A stretch of 64,000 bases of DNA. Source: Musa acuminata AAA Group. Its lineage: Eukaryota; Streptophyta; Magnoliopsida; Zingiberales; Musaceae. The stretch spans positions 37,918,501 to 37,982,500 of the forward strand of contig NC_088344.1 of assembly GCF_036884655.1 (NCBI RefSeq), written 5' to 3'. Position numbers and translations under genes: made by a program. Each line of letters begins with the position of its first letter. Positions within the stretch are counted from its first letter, which is position 1. The notes under the pieces are model-generated. The model had not been told where the DNA came from, did no database searches, and was given only the letters and a program-made list of their open reading frames with translations. Below are positions 1 to 12,799 of the stretch, piece by piece.

Positions 1-1533
1 AGGGATCGTTTAATCTTAGTGCATTAGATTTGGGAGGTGGTGATGATGGTGGAGGAAACGGAGACTGCGGTGCGCCGCTGCCCCGCGTGACGGACAGCCG
101 CGCGGGAGGTTTCGATGTTTCCTGATTCCAGAACTGGCCTTAATATAGCTACGGTGTCCATCATTCCCGACCGTTAGATCATGATCAGCACGAACTGCTG
201 TGGTATGCATCATTTCCAACCGTTAGATCGTGGTAATGTGCTCTTGTTATAACCATTTAGGGTATAATAGTATTCTTTTAGATATTTTCCTTCATTACAT
301 TTATAATCAAAACAGCTAATTTCATATTTTAAACGGTCAAAAAAAGATTATAAATAATAATTTATTTTCACAAATAAAATAAATAATTATAATCTGAGTT
401 GAGAAATATGATATTCATTCCTCCACTTAGTGAGATGATAGGCCAATGCACCTCCCTAAGTACTTTCTTGGTCATCCATCTATCTAGTCCAAGTATGAGC
501 TTGAGATACCTAAAGATCCATTATTATGTCTCTTCTATTCTATCTATATTTACTACTTTCATTATATCAAACAAAAGATAAGATAGTGTACCCTTGAGAT
601 TCTCTAATATAGCTACGGTGTACATTTTTCCCAACCTTGTAACACTCTTTGTAATTTTAAAAATATTGTATCTTTTTTTTAATTAAGATACATAATTTTT
701 AAAATTTAATTATAAATAATATTATGAATTATGATATTTATTTTTAAAAAATAATAAAAATTGGTATATATTATGAAGGATAATTTTATTAAATAAATCT
801 AACTTCTTGGGTTTTTTTTCGAAAGGTATCTCTATTTTTATGTTTCCGAGATAATATTTCTATTTCTTAAAATTTCATAAATGTTTTTACCGTCATTTAT
901 CCCTTGTCACCTCCGCTCCATTGCCTCCACCCTCAATCGCTTTATAATTCCTCCCTCTCTATTGGATATCGACATCAATGGTTTTCTATCGAATCAGTAC
1001 TTATGTCGTCACCAATGTGATAAGTGGCTTTTGTCGTTGTGACTTGACCCTTGCTTCTTCTCCATAAGTAAGATCTCTTTCTTTTCATCATCGCGATCAC
1101 AACCACCCTTGCGTCTCCTCTCCTTTTCATCCGCAAGCTCATGTCTTCTTCCTCTCTCCCAACTCCATCCACTTTCTCATTGTCCCCCTCAGTGTTATGT
1201 CCCTCGATGTTACCTTAATGATCAAAGAGCCTACGATGAGACTTGTCAATGATGACGAGACGGCTCTTGTTGCAATAGTGGAGGCACAATTACTAACTCA
1301 ACGAAGAGTTTATGATGTCGAGATTCGATAACTTAGTGTTATTGACGAAGGAACCGAATCTTGAGCAGACGAAGGAGAAGAACACACAAAGGGAGAAAGA
1401 GTGACGATAGTGGGGCGACAAGAATGGTGTAGGCGAGGACGATGGAAGGGAAGAGGATGATATGACGATTAAGAAGTTGTGGACAATCACACGTGAGTGA
1501 GACGATAGATTATATAAGAAATAGAAACACATT

Positions 1534-1583
<50 letters not shown>

Positions 1584-2600
1584 GCCCTATTAGTCACCCC
1601 CTCACCTACTCAAAATTGGCGGGGTGGAGGGGGGTGGGGGTGCGGAAACGAAGCAGCATTTGAGGTTAGGGAAGGTCAAACAAATATAAGATGTGAGGAT
1701 GAGCCCTACAGCTAGTTGTTGTTCCCTTTCAGTAGCCCATCTATCTGAAGCAGTTTATACGTTCAAAATCGCATCAGGTTTCCAAGGGTCAGACGAGGAT
1801 CCGTTGAATATCAAAGGCCTCAATGTTCCCCATAAGAGACACTAGACTGATCATCATGACAGACAGCAGAGAACCAGAGCTAAACCTGTTCTATAGCAAT
1901 TTGAGCGACGAGAGTGAGGTATTAAACATATGGATACGTACGCATACAGAGCAATTGTTGATGTTATATCAGACGTAACAAAGCAAAAAAAAAGTTTTAG
2001 CAATGAAAGAATAAAATTTCTATTCAATCTTACTTGTAAGATACAAAAGAAGGGTGGCCTAAAGATAGCCTGTGTTCCAAGTACAAAAAAAAAAACGCTG
2101 GCTTGTTCCCTGAAGAAGCCAACTCCCAGTCAAAGTTCACCCTTCACATAATATCGTGTTTCCCCTACAAATTTGACGTCAGTTGCTTTTGTACAATACA
2201 CTTGGACACAGAACATGGCCAGTATATAAAGCATATTCTACTGCACAGTGATAATGAAGTTTAAATTCTGCTTCAAATTTAAACCCATTCGAGCTGCGAG
2301 CTGCCGATGTCATAAAGTTTTCAAGGACTTATGCCCACGGTCCTGCACCCTTACCTTAAGCCTGCACCAACAATGGTATGCCAACTCTCATTCACATAAC
2401 CTCCAGATTCTTCTTGTTGGAGCCCCACTTCAACTACCAGAAGGCACATGATTCTTGCTTGACAGGTGATGTATATTGACGCTTCATATTTAACATCGAG
2501 GTACAAACTCTTTACATGACGGATGCAGTTTTAGATCTCTTAGGCTCATGACGCATGCTTCTTTCCAACTTCCAACCATGCAGACAACCTATACTCAGCC
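1..2600. other. Intergenic region, AT-rich, no supported gene
   Basis: I see no credible coding exon here. The stretch is mostly AT-rich. It holds two copies of an ACCGTTAGATC motif (near 169-180 and 219-230), an (AG)n microsatellite, and a G-rich tract at about 1618-1648. The open frames that cross it are short, low in complexity and unlike known proteins. The right end probably includes the 3' untranslated region of the helicase gene on the minus strand. Confidence 0.6.
1537..1581. repeat. (GA)n microsatellite
   Basis: An uninterrupted run of about 22 GA dinucleotides. A G-rich segment follows about 35 bases later, containing several runs of three to six G (about 1618-1648). Confidence 0.97.
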
Positions 2601-2883
2601 TCCTCGATCTATCTCCAAAAAATAAATCCCTTCGCTTACCCTTGTGATTAGATTAGCACATGTTTCTACCACTTCCAACCGTCTGACCAGGCATATCAGC
2701 ATTACAAAGGGGCTTTCCTGCAAGAGACAAAAAAAAGGAAGGAACATGTACAACCTACAGAGAAAGCTCCTTGTCCTGCCAGTTCAAATGAATCTGTTTT
2801 GAGTGTCTGAGATCCCAGATATAGCCCGGTCAGATGTTTCTACTTGAGGAACCAGATAGCTGCCTGGAGGTCTCAACTCCACA

Positions 2884-5800
2884 TTATATCTCCTTTCGTG
2901 AAGCAACAGAAGTATTTTGCCTCCTCGTAACGCCATAATGAGAACCATCTCGAGACCTTTCATTTGAATGCCCCAGATCCAAAGATATCGCGTTGAATTT
3001 TAAATTCCTATAGCCACCATTTCTTGGCAGAAAAGAGCTTGACTTGTCTTCATCTTCAGACTGTGCTCCAGACTTGGGTCCAGCGAGCATATCCAAATGT
3101 CGTTGTCTTTGCCCACCAGTTCTTGAATTCCTCATGTTGTTCGAGGAACCCTTTGCAGGAGATGCAGCGGACCCCTTCAGTACCAAGAATTCCTTGGGGA
3201 TGTTTTCCATGTCAACAAAGCATTCTCTTGATTTAGCATCAGCAATCAGAGCAGCCCAGTCCTCTGACTGAATGAGAGCATTGGCATTGCCAACCACCTA
3301 TAATCAAATTGATCATACAACATTAGTCAACAAGTTTCCAAAGATAACATGATGTATCAAATATAGTATGAGAGTAAAAAAGGTTACCCAAAGCGCCCTC
3401 CTAGCACGAGTAAGAGCAACATTCATGCGTCGAATATCAGCAACAAATCCTACCCCATGGTTTGAGGCCCGGACACATGACATAATTATTACATCACGCT
3501 CTTGACCCTGAAATGCATCGATAGTGTTGATATAGATATCCTTCCCCTCCTCTGAGTTCAAAACCTCCTCAAATTCTTGTTGAAGACACTTCAACTGAAG
3601 TTTATATGGCGTAATTATCCCAACAGAGACCTTTTTTCCACTACTTGCTTTCACAAACTTCTGAAGATGTTCATACAACCGCAATGAAAATTGTGCTTCA
3701 TGAACATTCTGGTAGGAGACAGATCCACCCCTATGGGATTCCCGTCCGTGCATGATATCATAAAAGACATAAGGCCGCAATAAAGGATCTTTATAGTAAA
3801 CTTCATCAGCTAAATTGGCAATGCTCTCACTGTCTGTCAAGCGTCCTTGATAGAAGTATCGTGATGGGAAATCACGGATCTGAGGATGCATCCTGTACTG
3901 TACAGACAATAGCAGAGTTGGGCATCCTGCCTGTTGAAATCTCTCAAAAAGGCTTCTGCTATAAAGCAAAGTTCCAGCAGCTTTACTTATAACAGTTGCA
4001 GGAAGTTGCTGCGGATCACCGACCAAAACACATCTTGCTGCACCAAGTGAGAGTGGCGGAAGGACTGCAACCTCACTGGCCTGTGCAGCCTCATCAATAA
4101 CCACCATATCAAATCCATGAGTAAGGCGAGAGAATATCTTGCGGCCACTGCTTGACACTGTTGTGAAAACAATTTCAGCTTCATTGGCAAAACTTGCTTC
4201 AAGGCTGGCCCGAGCATCTTCCAAATTAAAGTTACTTCCAGCACGAAATTTACTTTCTAAAATAGCGAGGCGTGACAACTCAACCAAAACTTTGTCTCTG
4301 TTCTCTATAGCTGCAGCAAGCTTCTGAAGTAGCACATCACGATTCTGGTCACGGGCAGCCAGGACATCAGGATCCACACCAACAGATCCTTGTGACCGAC
4401 TTGCAGCAGCTGCAACACTAAGATCTCGCTGCAGAGAAAGTATTTCCTGCGCAAGAGCAGATTCACGAACTTTGAACTGATGCAACCAGCCAGCTACTTC
4501 TTCACGGCTCTTCAGCAAAAGCTGTTCAGTTCTTCGCTCAACAGAAACTGCCTGTGCAGCCCTGGTTTGTGAATCTACTCCAACACGAGCAACATCAGGC
4601 CGATAGACCTTCATTTCTCCATCAATGAAACCACGATCGAGAACACGTGCTACCAACTCATCTGTGGCAGCATTTGAAGGAGCACACACAAGCATTCTTG
4701 GTTTAGGACAAAGTTTTGGCAGAGTGCGTAAGAGACTTTGGTCCATATTCTGCAAGACTTCATCTATTGATCCTGAAATAACACTCTCAGAATTGCTCTC
4801 AATTGTTTGCTTATAACTTTCTGGAGCAAGTTTCTTGAGAAGTGCAGTGTAGTAATGCTGATACTGGACGAGATGAATGACATTAAGCATTCCCCAAACA
4901 GTATGTGTTTTCCCAGTGCCTGGTGGGCCTTGAACAAGCGTAAAAGGCCAAGGATCTTGCCGCTTTGTTGCTCCACTGTTTGTACCTGCAGCAGTGTGCA
5001 TAGCAGCCCACTGAATTGCAGCCAGCTGTGGACCATTAAACGTCCTATGCAGATGATCAACAAAATTTTGAGTAAAACAATCAGGCATAGCAGGAGTCTG
5101 CTCTTCATACTTAGGGAAATGTTCTGGACTAGGCTTCAATATTGCAGCTTGCATCTATATAAGTAGATTTCATCAGCATGAGTGGAAATGGAAATGTAAA
5201 TTGAAGAACTTTATGCCATAAGATAGGTGTGGTACGTCACCTGCAAATTAAGACGGCGAAATGCATGCAGTGCAATGTATTCACGCTGAGTAGTTGCAAG
5301 GGATCCAAGGACAGATAGATACCAAGTACTCTTGGGTTGAAGCTTCCTAAGGATATGATCATCATTCATCCTGCTGCTGAGGTCAAAATATTATTGCTGT
5401 TAGAATATTGTTTTGCAGTGTCATCCTGTCAATGTCTGTCAACATATTGAAACACAGTTGCAGGCATATCTAAAAGTAAATATAACCTCTGTAATGTTAG
5501 CAGCAAACACTACCCAAGGCCAAAATATCGTATCAAACTCAACGCAGAAGAACAAACCAGATTTACACACGGACACATACAGATGTCTACAGATGTCTAT
5601 ATGCCGTTTAACAGGAAAGGGATGAGATATATTCATATATTATTGAGGCACATATGGTGAATACATCAACAATGGTATCAGCCATTTAACCTCACCATGT
5701 GAGTTTAGCTCACTAGATGTCTAGGCATGTATAGCTCACTAGATGTCACCAACAAGTTTAGCATATAATAAATCTATGTGAGTTTAACTTATGTTATATT

Positions 5801-8800
5801 TCCATGTAAGAAAAAAGTCACCTGATGAAAATTTGTATTCCATTGAGTGAATGCATTATCTTTGCTAATTGACTGTTTTACAAGTGCAATCTTAACTAGT
5901 AAAAAAACCAATCTAGAATTCCTGGTAGCCCTTATGTATTCATTGAAAAAGTAAAAATTAAAAACACAAAGGTGGATATTACCTACTAGAATCATACAAA
6001 TCCCCAACAAAGAAATGAAGAATTGCTCCAAGGGGGTCACGTGTGTCAATGGGGATATGACGTCTAACCGTACCCACAACACGTCCATTAACCTCATGTT
6101 CAATATCATCTTCGTTTGCAGCAAAACTATTTCTCCTACTAGATCTGGCTGCTTCCAGAAGGACAAGGCATTAGTGTGAGACATATAAAAACATGTCATA
6201 ACAAAAAATATCAGAGTATATCACATTTTTCAGAAGTCAAATCCTAGTAAATGATAAAGCATATACAAGCTCATGCATAATATCATGTTATAACCAGCAT
6301 AAAAGAGTTAAAGGACAAAGTCATACCTGCACCAGCCCTTGGGTATGCCAAAACTGCAACATCACCTTCCTTAAAATTCCATTTGCAATCATGAACTGGA
6401 AGAACTATGGCATCATACCACCCTGAATTTTAACAATATGAAACGACATTAACAGGACATTCAGACGAGCATGCAGCAACCATATTATGCTAATTCAGGA
6501 GTAATCAGCGTGCACATAACTGAGCAAATAACTTATTAGTTGCACATTGAAAAAAAAAATAACAATCAGTGTGAATACAGTGTAAATGATGCACAATCTA
6601 AATAAACTAAAGTCCCACCCAGCAAGAATTAAGAAGAAAAGTTAATGAACATTTAAGCATTAACTTGTACCAGTCAATACTCTCTTGAAGGAAGAAAAAC
6701 TACTCAGCCAGCCACTGTAGCAGCAAGTATTGTTCCTTTGCAGAACATATACTTTCACAGATCACTGGCTAGCTTGACCTGCATAAAACAGGCATATTAT
6801 CTTCTAAGCAAGTTCTGTACCCTACAGAAAGTCAATGCTTAATTTAAACAAAATAACTATGCCTTAGGTTGTCACTAGAAGCCTTCATATAACATTTCTT
6901 AGTCTAACATAAAAGACCTCCAATGTCCACTTTGACCTTTTGAGGAGCCATTGACCTTCTATGGTGAAGGATGGAAATATATTTAGCATCACCTTATGCA
7001 ACATGCATTCCATTCCTCAGTTAAGCTCATATCAAATGACCAGAGAATCAAGATTCCAATTTGTGTCAAATCGGCAACACAATTATTGTAGACATTAAAC
7101 AATCAGGTACACTTCCTAACACTCTTCTAGAGGCTAAATTCACTACTAAAATATTGAGTTTCACCATTTTAGTCTACTTAATTGATGGTACCATTATCAA
7201 TCACCTATCTATATGTTGTTGAATAAAATTAAGGCTAAAAGATCAGGACCAAGGTTTGACTTACCGGTCCGAGCCAATGTTCTGACCTACCGATGACACG
7301 ACATGTGCTGCCCCATATCAGTGTATCGACGTACGATATGCTGATGCATACTACTGTTTTGACGAGGAAGAAAAAGAGGTTGAAGAGGAAGGTCCGGTGG
7401 AGGAACAAATGAGGAAGAAGAAGACAGGAAGAAGGAAGAAAAAGAAGAAAAAGAAAAGGAGAAGTGCAGCGACCTGGGAAGCAACAACAGTAGCAACAGT
7501 GTCGAACGGAAGTTGTAACATCACAGCATCAAAGCGGCAATGCTGCTGCAGTATCGCAGTGGCAAAGCAGCAAAGAGGTAGCGCCGATGCAGCACCACAA
7601 CAGCGAAGAGGCAATGCCACGGCTTCGTACACAAGAAGAGCCCTAATCTGTCTTTTTTTTAACACTGACATGGACTAAGACCCACCACTTTTTGATTTTT
7701 TTTGTTATTTTAATTCAGACCACCGGAAACGGGGTGGTCCACGTATCGATTCACACCTGGACTAGTACATACCATTTTGAGTGGTACAGCAATCCTTGAT
7801 AAAGACAAACATATAAAGCATAGAGGCAAAAGGACAGAACACTACCAAGGAAATCAAAAAATTAAGAACATTGTGACTAGACTACATGAAGAGATATAAT
7901 GACTACTTAGAAATAATAGACTAAAGACCAATGAACAGCTTATATTCATTAAGGATTAAAAACACAAAATTTTGCTTATGTAAACTCACAATGTAAAGCA
8001 TCATGTACAACATTATAGTTAGATTTGTGCCCGTATTGACTTGATCAATACTAGGTCTGCCAATGAAGATAGAAGATGAAAGTAAACAACTTCATGATGA
8101 TATGTCAGAAAGGGATAATCTATGACTGCAATGTGCTCACCTCTTTCTCGTCTTTCAACATTTTTTACACGGACCATTATATGTGCATCCCTTGTTATAG
8201 TCTCCTGAAGCTCCTCATAGGTGCTGTACAATTGCGCTCGGCATTCCTCAAAAAGCAAAGGCTCAAGGACTCTCACATACTCTTCAACAGACTCAAAATG
8301 CCCAGGCACACGCTGCAGCTCCGTCTCCTCTGCTAAAAACCAGATATTTGTTATATTCAACACTATGAGCTACAAGTAGGGTAATATCACTAGTTAAATC
8401 AAGAGCATTCAAATAAAACAATAAAACTAATTCACATAAACTATTATAAGACGAGTCACTATAAGGTTATAGTCAATAACAAAGGCCAAAACATTCTTGA
8501 CAAAAATCCTACATATGTGATCCTAACAAATATACATCTAGGATGACCAGTCAACATAAGCAGTAATACAACTGGAGAAAAAGATATTCTATGTACTTTG
8601 TAACAAAATAATTTTGATAAGTACATCCGTAGTATCACTATCACCAACAAATCACAGGAAGAGCATTACAAATCAAGAAGTTTTCCATGTACATGAAAGA
8701 AAAGTAAACTAAAATTCATAGCAAACACAAAAAAGTTCTAAGTTTAGATCCAATAGAACTTAATAATCTCAATAACTCAAGCCTAACAAATTGAAGTCCA

Positions 8801-10677
8801 AGTAAATTCCATTAAAAATAACATCTCCACATGGTTATCAAATGCATTGTGTTCACGGTACTTATCACTAACAACTTAATGCTAGAAATCCAGTTCACCT
8901 AATAAATGTACTTAACATCCTTAGTGCGCACTATCACAAATTTTCTCTTATTCCCACAAATGACTGCAAAATAAGCTACGATGAAAGTTACAACCACCAG
9001 GCATCAAGTAGTCAACCCTAAGGTTCAGTTCTCACTGATGCCTCAGTTGTTATCTTGGTAAAAAAGAAAGAAGTATAGGTGTTCACACCAATTCTAGCAT
9101 CCAAAAATCCTGCAAATAGAGTCCTAAGGAACCTGAGAGAAACCTGACCTTCCTCCACTTTTCTTCCAATAAAACTAACATAAAACATCTCATATTTCAG
9201 TGTCATTAATCTGGAGTACAACTAAGATCAAAGGACAAAAGCAAGATGTCTCTTGGGACTGAGCAATGAGAAGAAGCAAAGCACGTGCCAAACCTGGATG
9301 ATGCCAAAACTTCTCATTTGTCACCTCCCTCAATAGGCGTTCTACTGATGTATCTTGGTACTGTGGGTTTGTCGAAATCTGCCTCTTGGAAGAAGAATTC
9401 CTCTTTGTTCCCAATTTTTTATCTGTGTTACCTTGCCCAGAGACAGGAGGCTTCCTAGATGACACTGCAGAATTTTTTAACAGTCTGTTGTCCACAGATT
9501 GCTTCCATGGACCTTGCCTTGGACCTGGTGGTGCATATATTTCCGAAGAGCAATCATTGTGGTTTAGCTTCTTAGAGCGAACTAGACCTCCTGAGACTAC
9601 ATCCCCATTTAATTCATTTTTTTGGTCAATTTCCATGAGTGAACTACCCTCAATGCCCAGGATATCAGATTGATTCTGGTCTTTGGTTATTGGCTGATTC
9701 TGTCTTTCAAGACTCCGGTCAACAACAGAATTGTTAGCACGAAATGAATCCTTAGAGGGACGTGTAACAATAGGTGCCGGAAAAGAAGTTTGCCTTCTAG
9801 GTGTTGTTGTTTTCACAGTACTCGCTCGCTTAGCATCCTCCACATTTATAAAGACAGTTTGTCTGGCTCTTTTCTTCCCTAGCATTGCCTCCTTGTGCTC
9901 ATCAAGTTTAGGCCTTTTCACAGGATTATTTGCAAATCTCAGAGCATGACTGGCTTCAACTCCTCTAACTTCTTTTACTTTTGCAACTGAAGATTCCTCC
10001 ACACAATCAGCAGGTACCTCTACCTTTGAGTCAAAATCTGTATTTCTGTGGGTCTCGAACACCATAGAGCCATTATCTTGCAGGTTTTTTAAAGATTCAC
10101 CAACTTCATTATCGCTAGTTCCAACAAAGCTATTAGAATCATTCTGACTATTCTCATCAGCTTTAACAAAATCAGGCTCACTTTCTTCATCCACAATCTG
10201 CTTCTCTGCAAATTCAGCACCAAGGGACTCGTGTAAACTGCTTGTAATGCCTACACTTTGATCTATGTTGCCATCCATATCAGACCATTCGCCATCTTCT
10301 CTTTCAACCGTTTGGACATCCTGACTACCTGATGACACTAGCTTGCTGTTTTTATTATCATCCTCAAAACTTGCAGCTATAGAAGTCAAAGTTTGGTTGG
10401 CATTTGATTCACTACCAGATAGCTTAAGCACTTTCGATTTCTGCAAGTCATTTTTTCTAACAAAAGGTTGAAAACCTGAACCTGTTGATGCATGTGAGAA
10501 TGTATGGTTATTCAGCATTCCTTGACATCCTTCTGATGGTGAAAGCAGATTTGAGCTGTTTAAATTGGCATCTGGAAGAGATTTTTGGGACTGATAGATG
10601 AGAGGATCATCATTCTCATCTTCCTCTTCCACCGGTAGCTCATTAAGATCAAAAAATGGCCTTTGATGACACCCCAT
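2884..10677 (-). CDS. Sen1/senataxin-like superfamily 1 RNA/DNA helicase (1381 aa)
   Basis: Seven coding exons on the minus strand: 10677-9294, 8329-8141, 6422-6327, 6148-5983, 5370-5241, 5154-3388 and 3297-2884. They sum to 4146 nt in frame with GT-AG introns. The product is a UPF1/SEN1-type SF1B helicase. Residues 1 to about 460 are acidic and low in complexity after a conserved MGCHQRPFFDLNELP-like start. The helicase core lies in exon 6: Walker A GPPGTGKT at about 731-738, Walker B DEAA at about 1009-1012, then GDPQQLPAT, QYRMHP, DAFQGQERD and VALTRARRALW. Related proteins resolve RNA:DNA hybrids and act in transcription termination. The large plant homologues (Arabidopsis At4g30100/At2g19120 type) share the N-terminal and pre-helicase segments. 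The ATG at 10677 was preferred over an in-frame ATG five codons upstream (10692), because the homologues seem to begin near MG-RPxFDLNE. A 5'UTR intron is likely. Confidence 0.93.
7250..7798. mobile_element. Probable non-autonomous TIR transposon in helicase intron 2
   Basis: The left end reads CAAGGTTTGAC and the right end, reverse-complemented, reads CAAGGATTGCTG. Flanking 8-mers atcaggac and ataaagac match at 6 of 8 positions, as expected of an old hAT-like 8-bp target duplication. The interior has a purine-rich tract (about 7361-7470) and (A/C)CGGT-rich ends. There is no transposase. It shares the internal motif GGGGTGGTCCACGTAT (7731-7746) with the element at 32816-34150 in opposite orientation. 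The long lysine-rich frame across it is low complexity. Confidence 0.6.
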
Positions 10678-12494
10678 TTCATGTGTATACACATAAAAGG
10701 TAATTCGATCTGCGTTATATATAGAGCATCATTCCTGAACCTTCTTCATTTTTTAATTTTTTTTGGAAAGCGTACCTCCTGAGCAAATTTTCTGCAAATC
10801 AAGTTTAGAATAAGTATTGAAGAGGCCACAACATTGAACTGAAGTAACAAAGAAAATTGCCAGCTGTCATTTCAGAGATGAAAGGGAAAAAAATCTAAAT
10901 TCCTAGTTATTTCAAATTATTGTCTATCTATATCCAATGATGTGGTCTACATACGTACTACAAAAGCAAATTTAGCTCGTTTAGCTGAAAATGTCAAAAT
11001 AGTGATCATGATAGTTTCCTGGACTGAAAGAAAATGTCCAAATGCTAGTATCCAGATTATCACAACTTCAATAGAATGCATGTTCAGATATTCAAAGTTG
11101 CATGTAGAGTAAACATTACATAATTCTCTGCATTGTGAAATGTGAATGAAAGTTGACAGTCATTAATATAAAACAAGCATATCAAAAAAGAAGAGAATCA
11201 AACCTGACATGACCCTATATCAGTGGGTATCACCGATTGCTAAATAGATTAAGGTATTCATTTGGACAAACAGAATTATACGTTTGTAGGCAGGCTTCTC
11301 CAGAAGGAGTAGATACAATTAGAAATCATCAATGAGATGAATGTGACTTGACATTCACATTCTAGTCCACATTCATAGGTTGAAATCCTCTACAGTTGGT
11401 CTTGTATAATCAGGTTGCTGACTTGTGATTATCAAGATCTAAAAGCAAATTACCTTCTAAATGTTTTCATGAAACAAGTTCCAGCACTAAAATTCTCAAT
11501 AAATGACCAATTACAGAAGGAAATTGTATTCATAAACATGTATTTATTGGATGCTCCATTATTGCAGGATTCATAAGATCAACCTTTAACATTATTGTGT
11601 CTATAAACCAAGAAAATTTTGTATATAACCCACGCATAAAGCCAGTAATATGGCATTCTCCTCATGTACACTTGACATATCACACATAATAACATATTAC
11701 CTCACTGTTTTATTGATCATCGTATGTTCATTGTGCATAGGTAAGTCAACTCGCAACCAAAATAAGACCATTTAGACCCTACAGAACTAACCTACATAAC
11801 TTACCAATAGTGAAAAACAAGTCTGACATTTTGTTCATGGTGTAAACAACACTATACTTCCATCAAACTGTTAAAATCACGAAAATAGAAGTCATAATAC
11901 AACATCGTAAGTGATATGTAACAACATCATAGCACAAATCTTGTGTACGACAATATTATTGTACCTAAACATACATGCAGAGTGTTAAACAGTAAAGCGT
12001 TGCAATTTTCAAGTATATCACGACAGCTGAAAAACAGAGGAATAAGAAAGTGATCAAACAGTTCATGATCATTAGGGGCTATTGCTTTACATATCAAAGA
12101 AAATCATAGATCTAACAATCCTTTTTTTTGCAATGTTAGGCTAATTTACTATTACTAACCCTAATCAACAAAGGATCAATCGTCAGAACAACTACTCGGT
12201 ACCACATATACTTGAGCTAAACAAAAATGGTTGCTCAATGGAATCAATTGTCCACTAAAAAACCATCATTGACCTCTCGAAGATGATAATCGGATCAACC
12301 CCCACTGAGGGGGCACCCATTTTGCCCTACTTGTTAAATTATGAGATCACAAGTTCATAGTGCCGATCACATAGATCAGAACACGTGCTCCACCAACCCT
12401 GGTAGTCAATCCACCAGAAAAGGACAAATTTCCACCCGGAATCCTCGGTAAATTCGCAGCCGGCCGCGAGAACAGTCCTAGCTCGGGCGATAAC

Positions 12495-12502
12495 TAGGGT
12501 TT
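12495..12502 (-). promoter_or_regulatory. Telo-box-like motif in helicase leader
   Basis: TAGGGTTT on the plus strand, that is AAACCCTA in the sense of the helicase gene. It lies within the transcribed 5' leader or its intron. AAACCCTA motifs are common near starts of plant genes for translation and RNA metabolism. Confidence 0.4.
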
Positions 12503-12650
12503 CGCAGGCACGGGCAACCGGCTGTCCTAGGGCATCTTGCAGCGATCAAAAGCACGAGGAAGGAACCAAGGAGGCGAGATCTCACCCAGAAACGCGCGCG
12601 GGGGAGCAAAGGGGGCCGGGAGAAAGGGCAGCCGCTTGCGAGTGCTTCCA

Positions 12651-12697
12651 AGAGAGAGAGAGAGAGAGAGAGAGGGGGGTGGGGGGGGGTGGGGGGA
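12651..12697. repeat. (AG)12 microsatellite followed by a G-run tract
   Basis: Twelve AG units run directly into GGGGGG-T-GGGGGGGGG-T-GGGGGG. In the helicase transcript this is a pyrimidine-rich (CT)n leader with C-runs. The plus strand meets the simple four-G-run requirement for a G-quadruplex. Confidence 0.9.
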
Positions 12698-12754
12698 ATG
12701 ATCGCCTCGCGGTCGCGATGCAGAGGTGAGGAGTGGAGGGAGCCATCGGCCGCT

Positions 12755-12761
12755 ACTTATA
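12755..12761 (-). promoter_or_regulatory. TATA box candidate for the helicase gene
   Basis: TATAAGT on the minus strand in a GC-rich setting. The leader would start near 12725, just upstream of the (CT)n tract. This makes the gene about 10 kb with at least one intron in the 5'UTR. No other TATA candidate fits better. Confidence 0.55.
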
Positions 12762-12799
12762 GACTCGTCGGTCACCAAACACAAGCCTCCGGGACACGT

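Noticed and set aside
1533..1715. Arg-Glu repeat protein
   Set aside because: Translation of the (GA)n microsatellite followed by G-rich DNA.
7397..7678. Lysine-rich 93-codon open frame on the plus strand
   Set aside because: It lies in the purine-rich centre of the TIR element at 7250-7798 and is low complexity.
9386..9949. Open frames on the plus strand opposite the first helicase exon
   Set aside because: Shadows of the long minus-strand exon, whose product is conserved.
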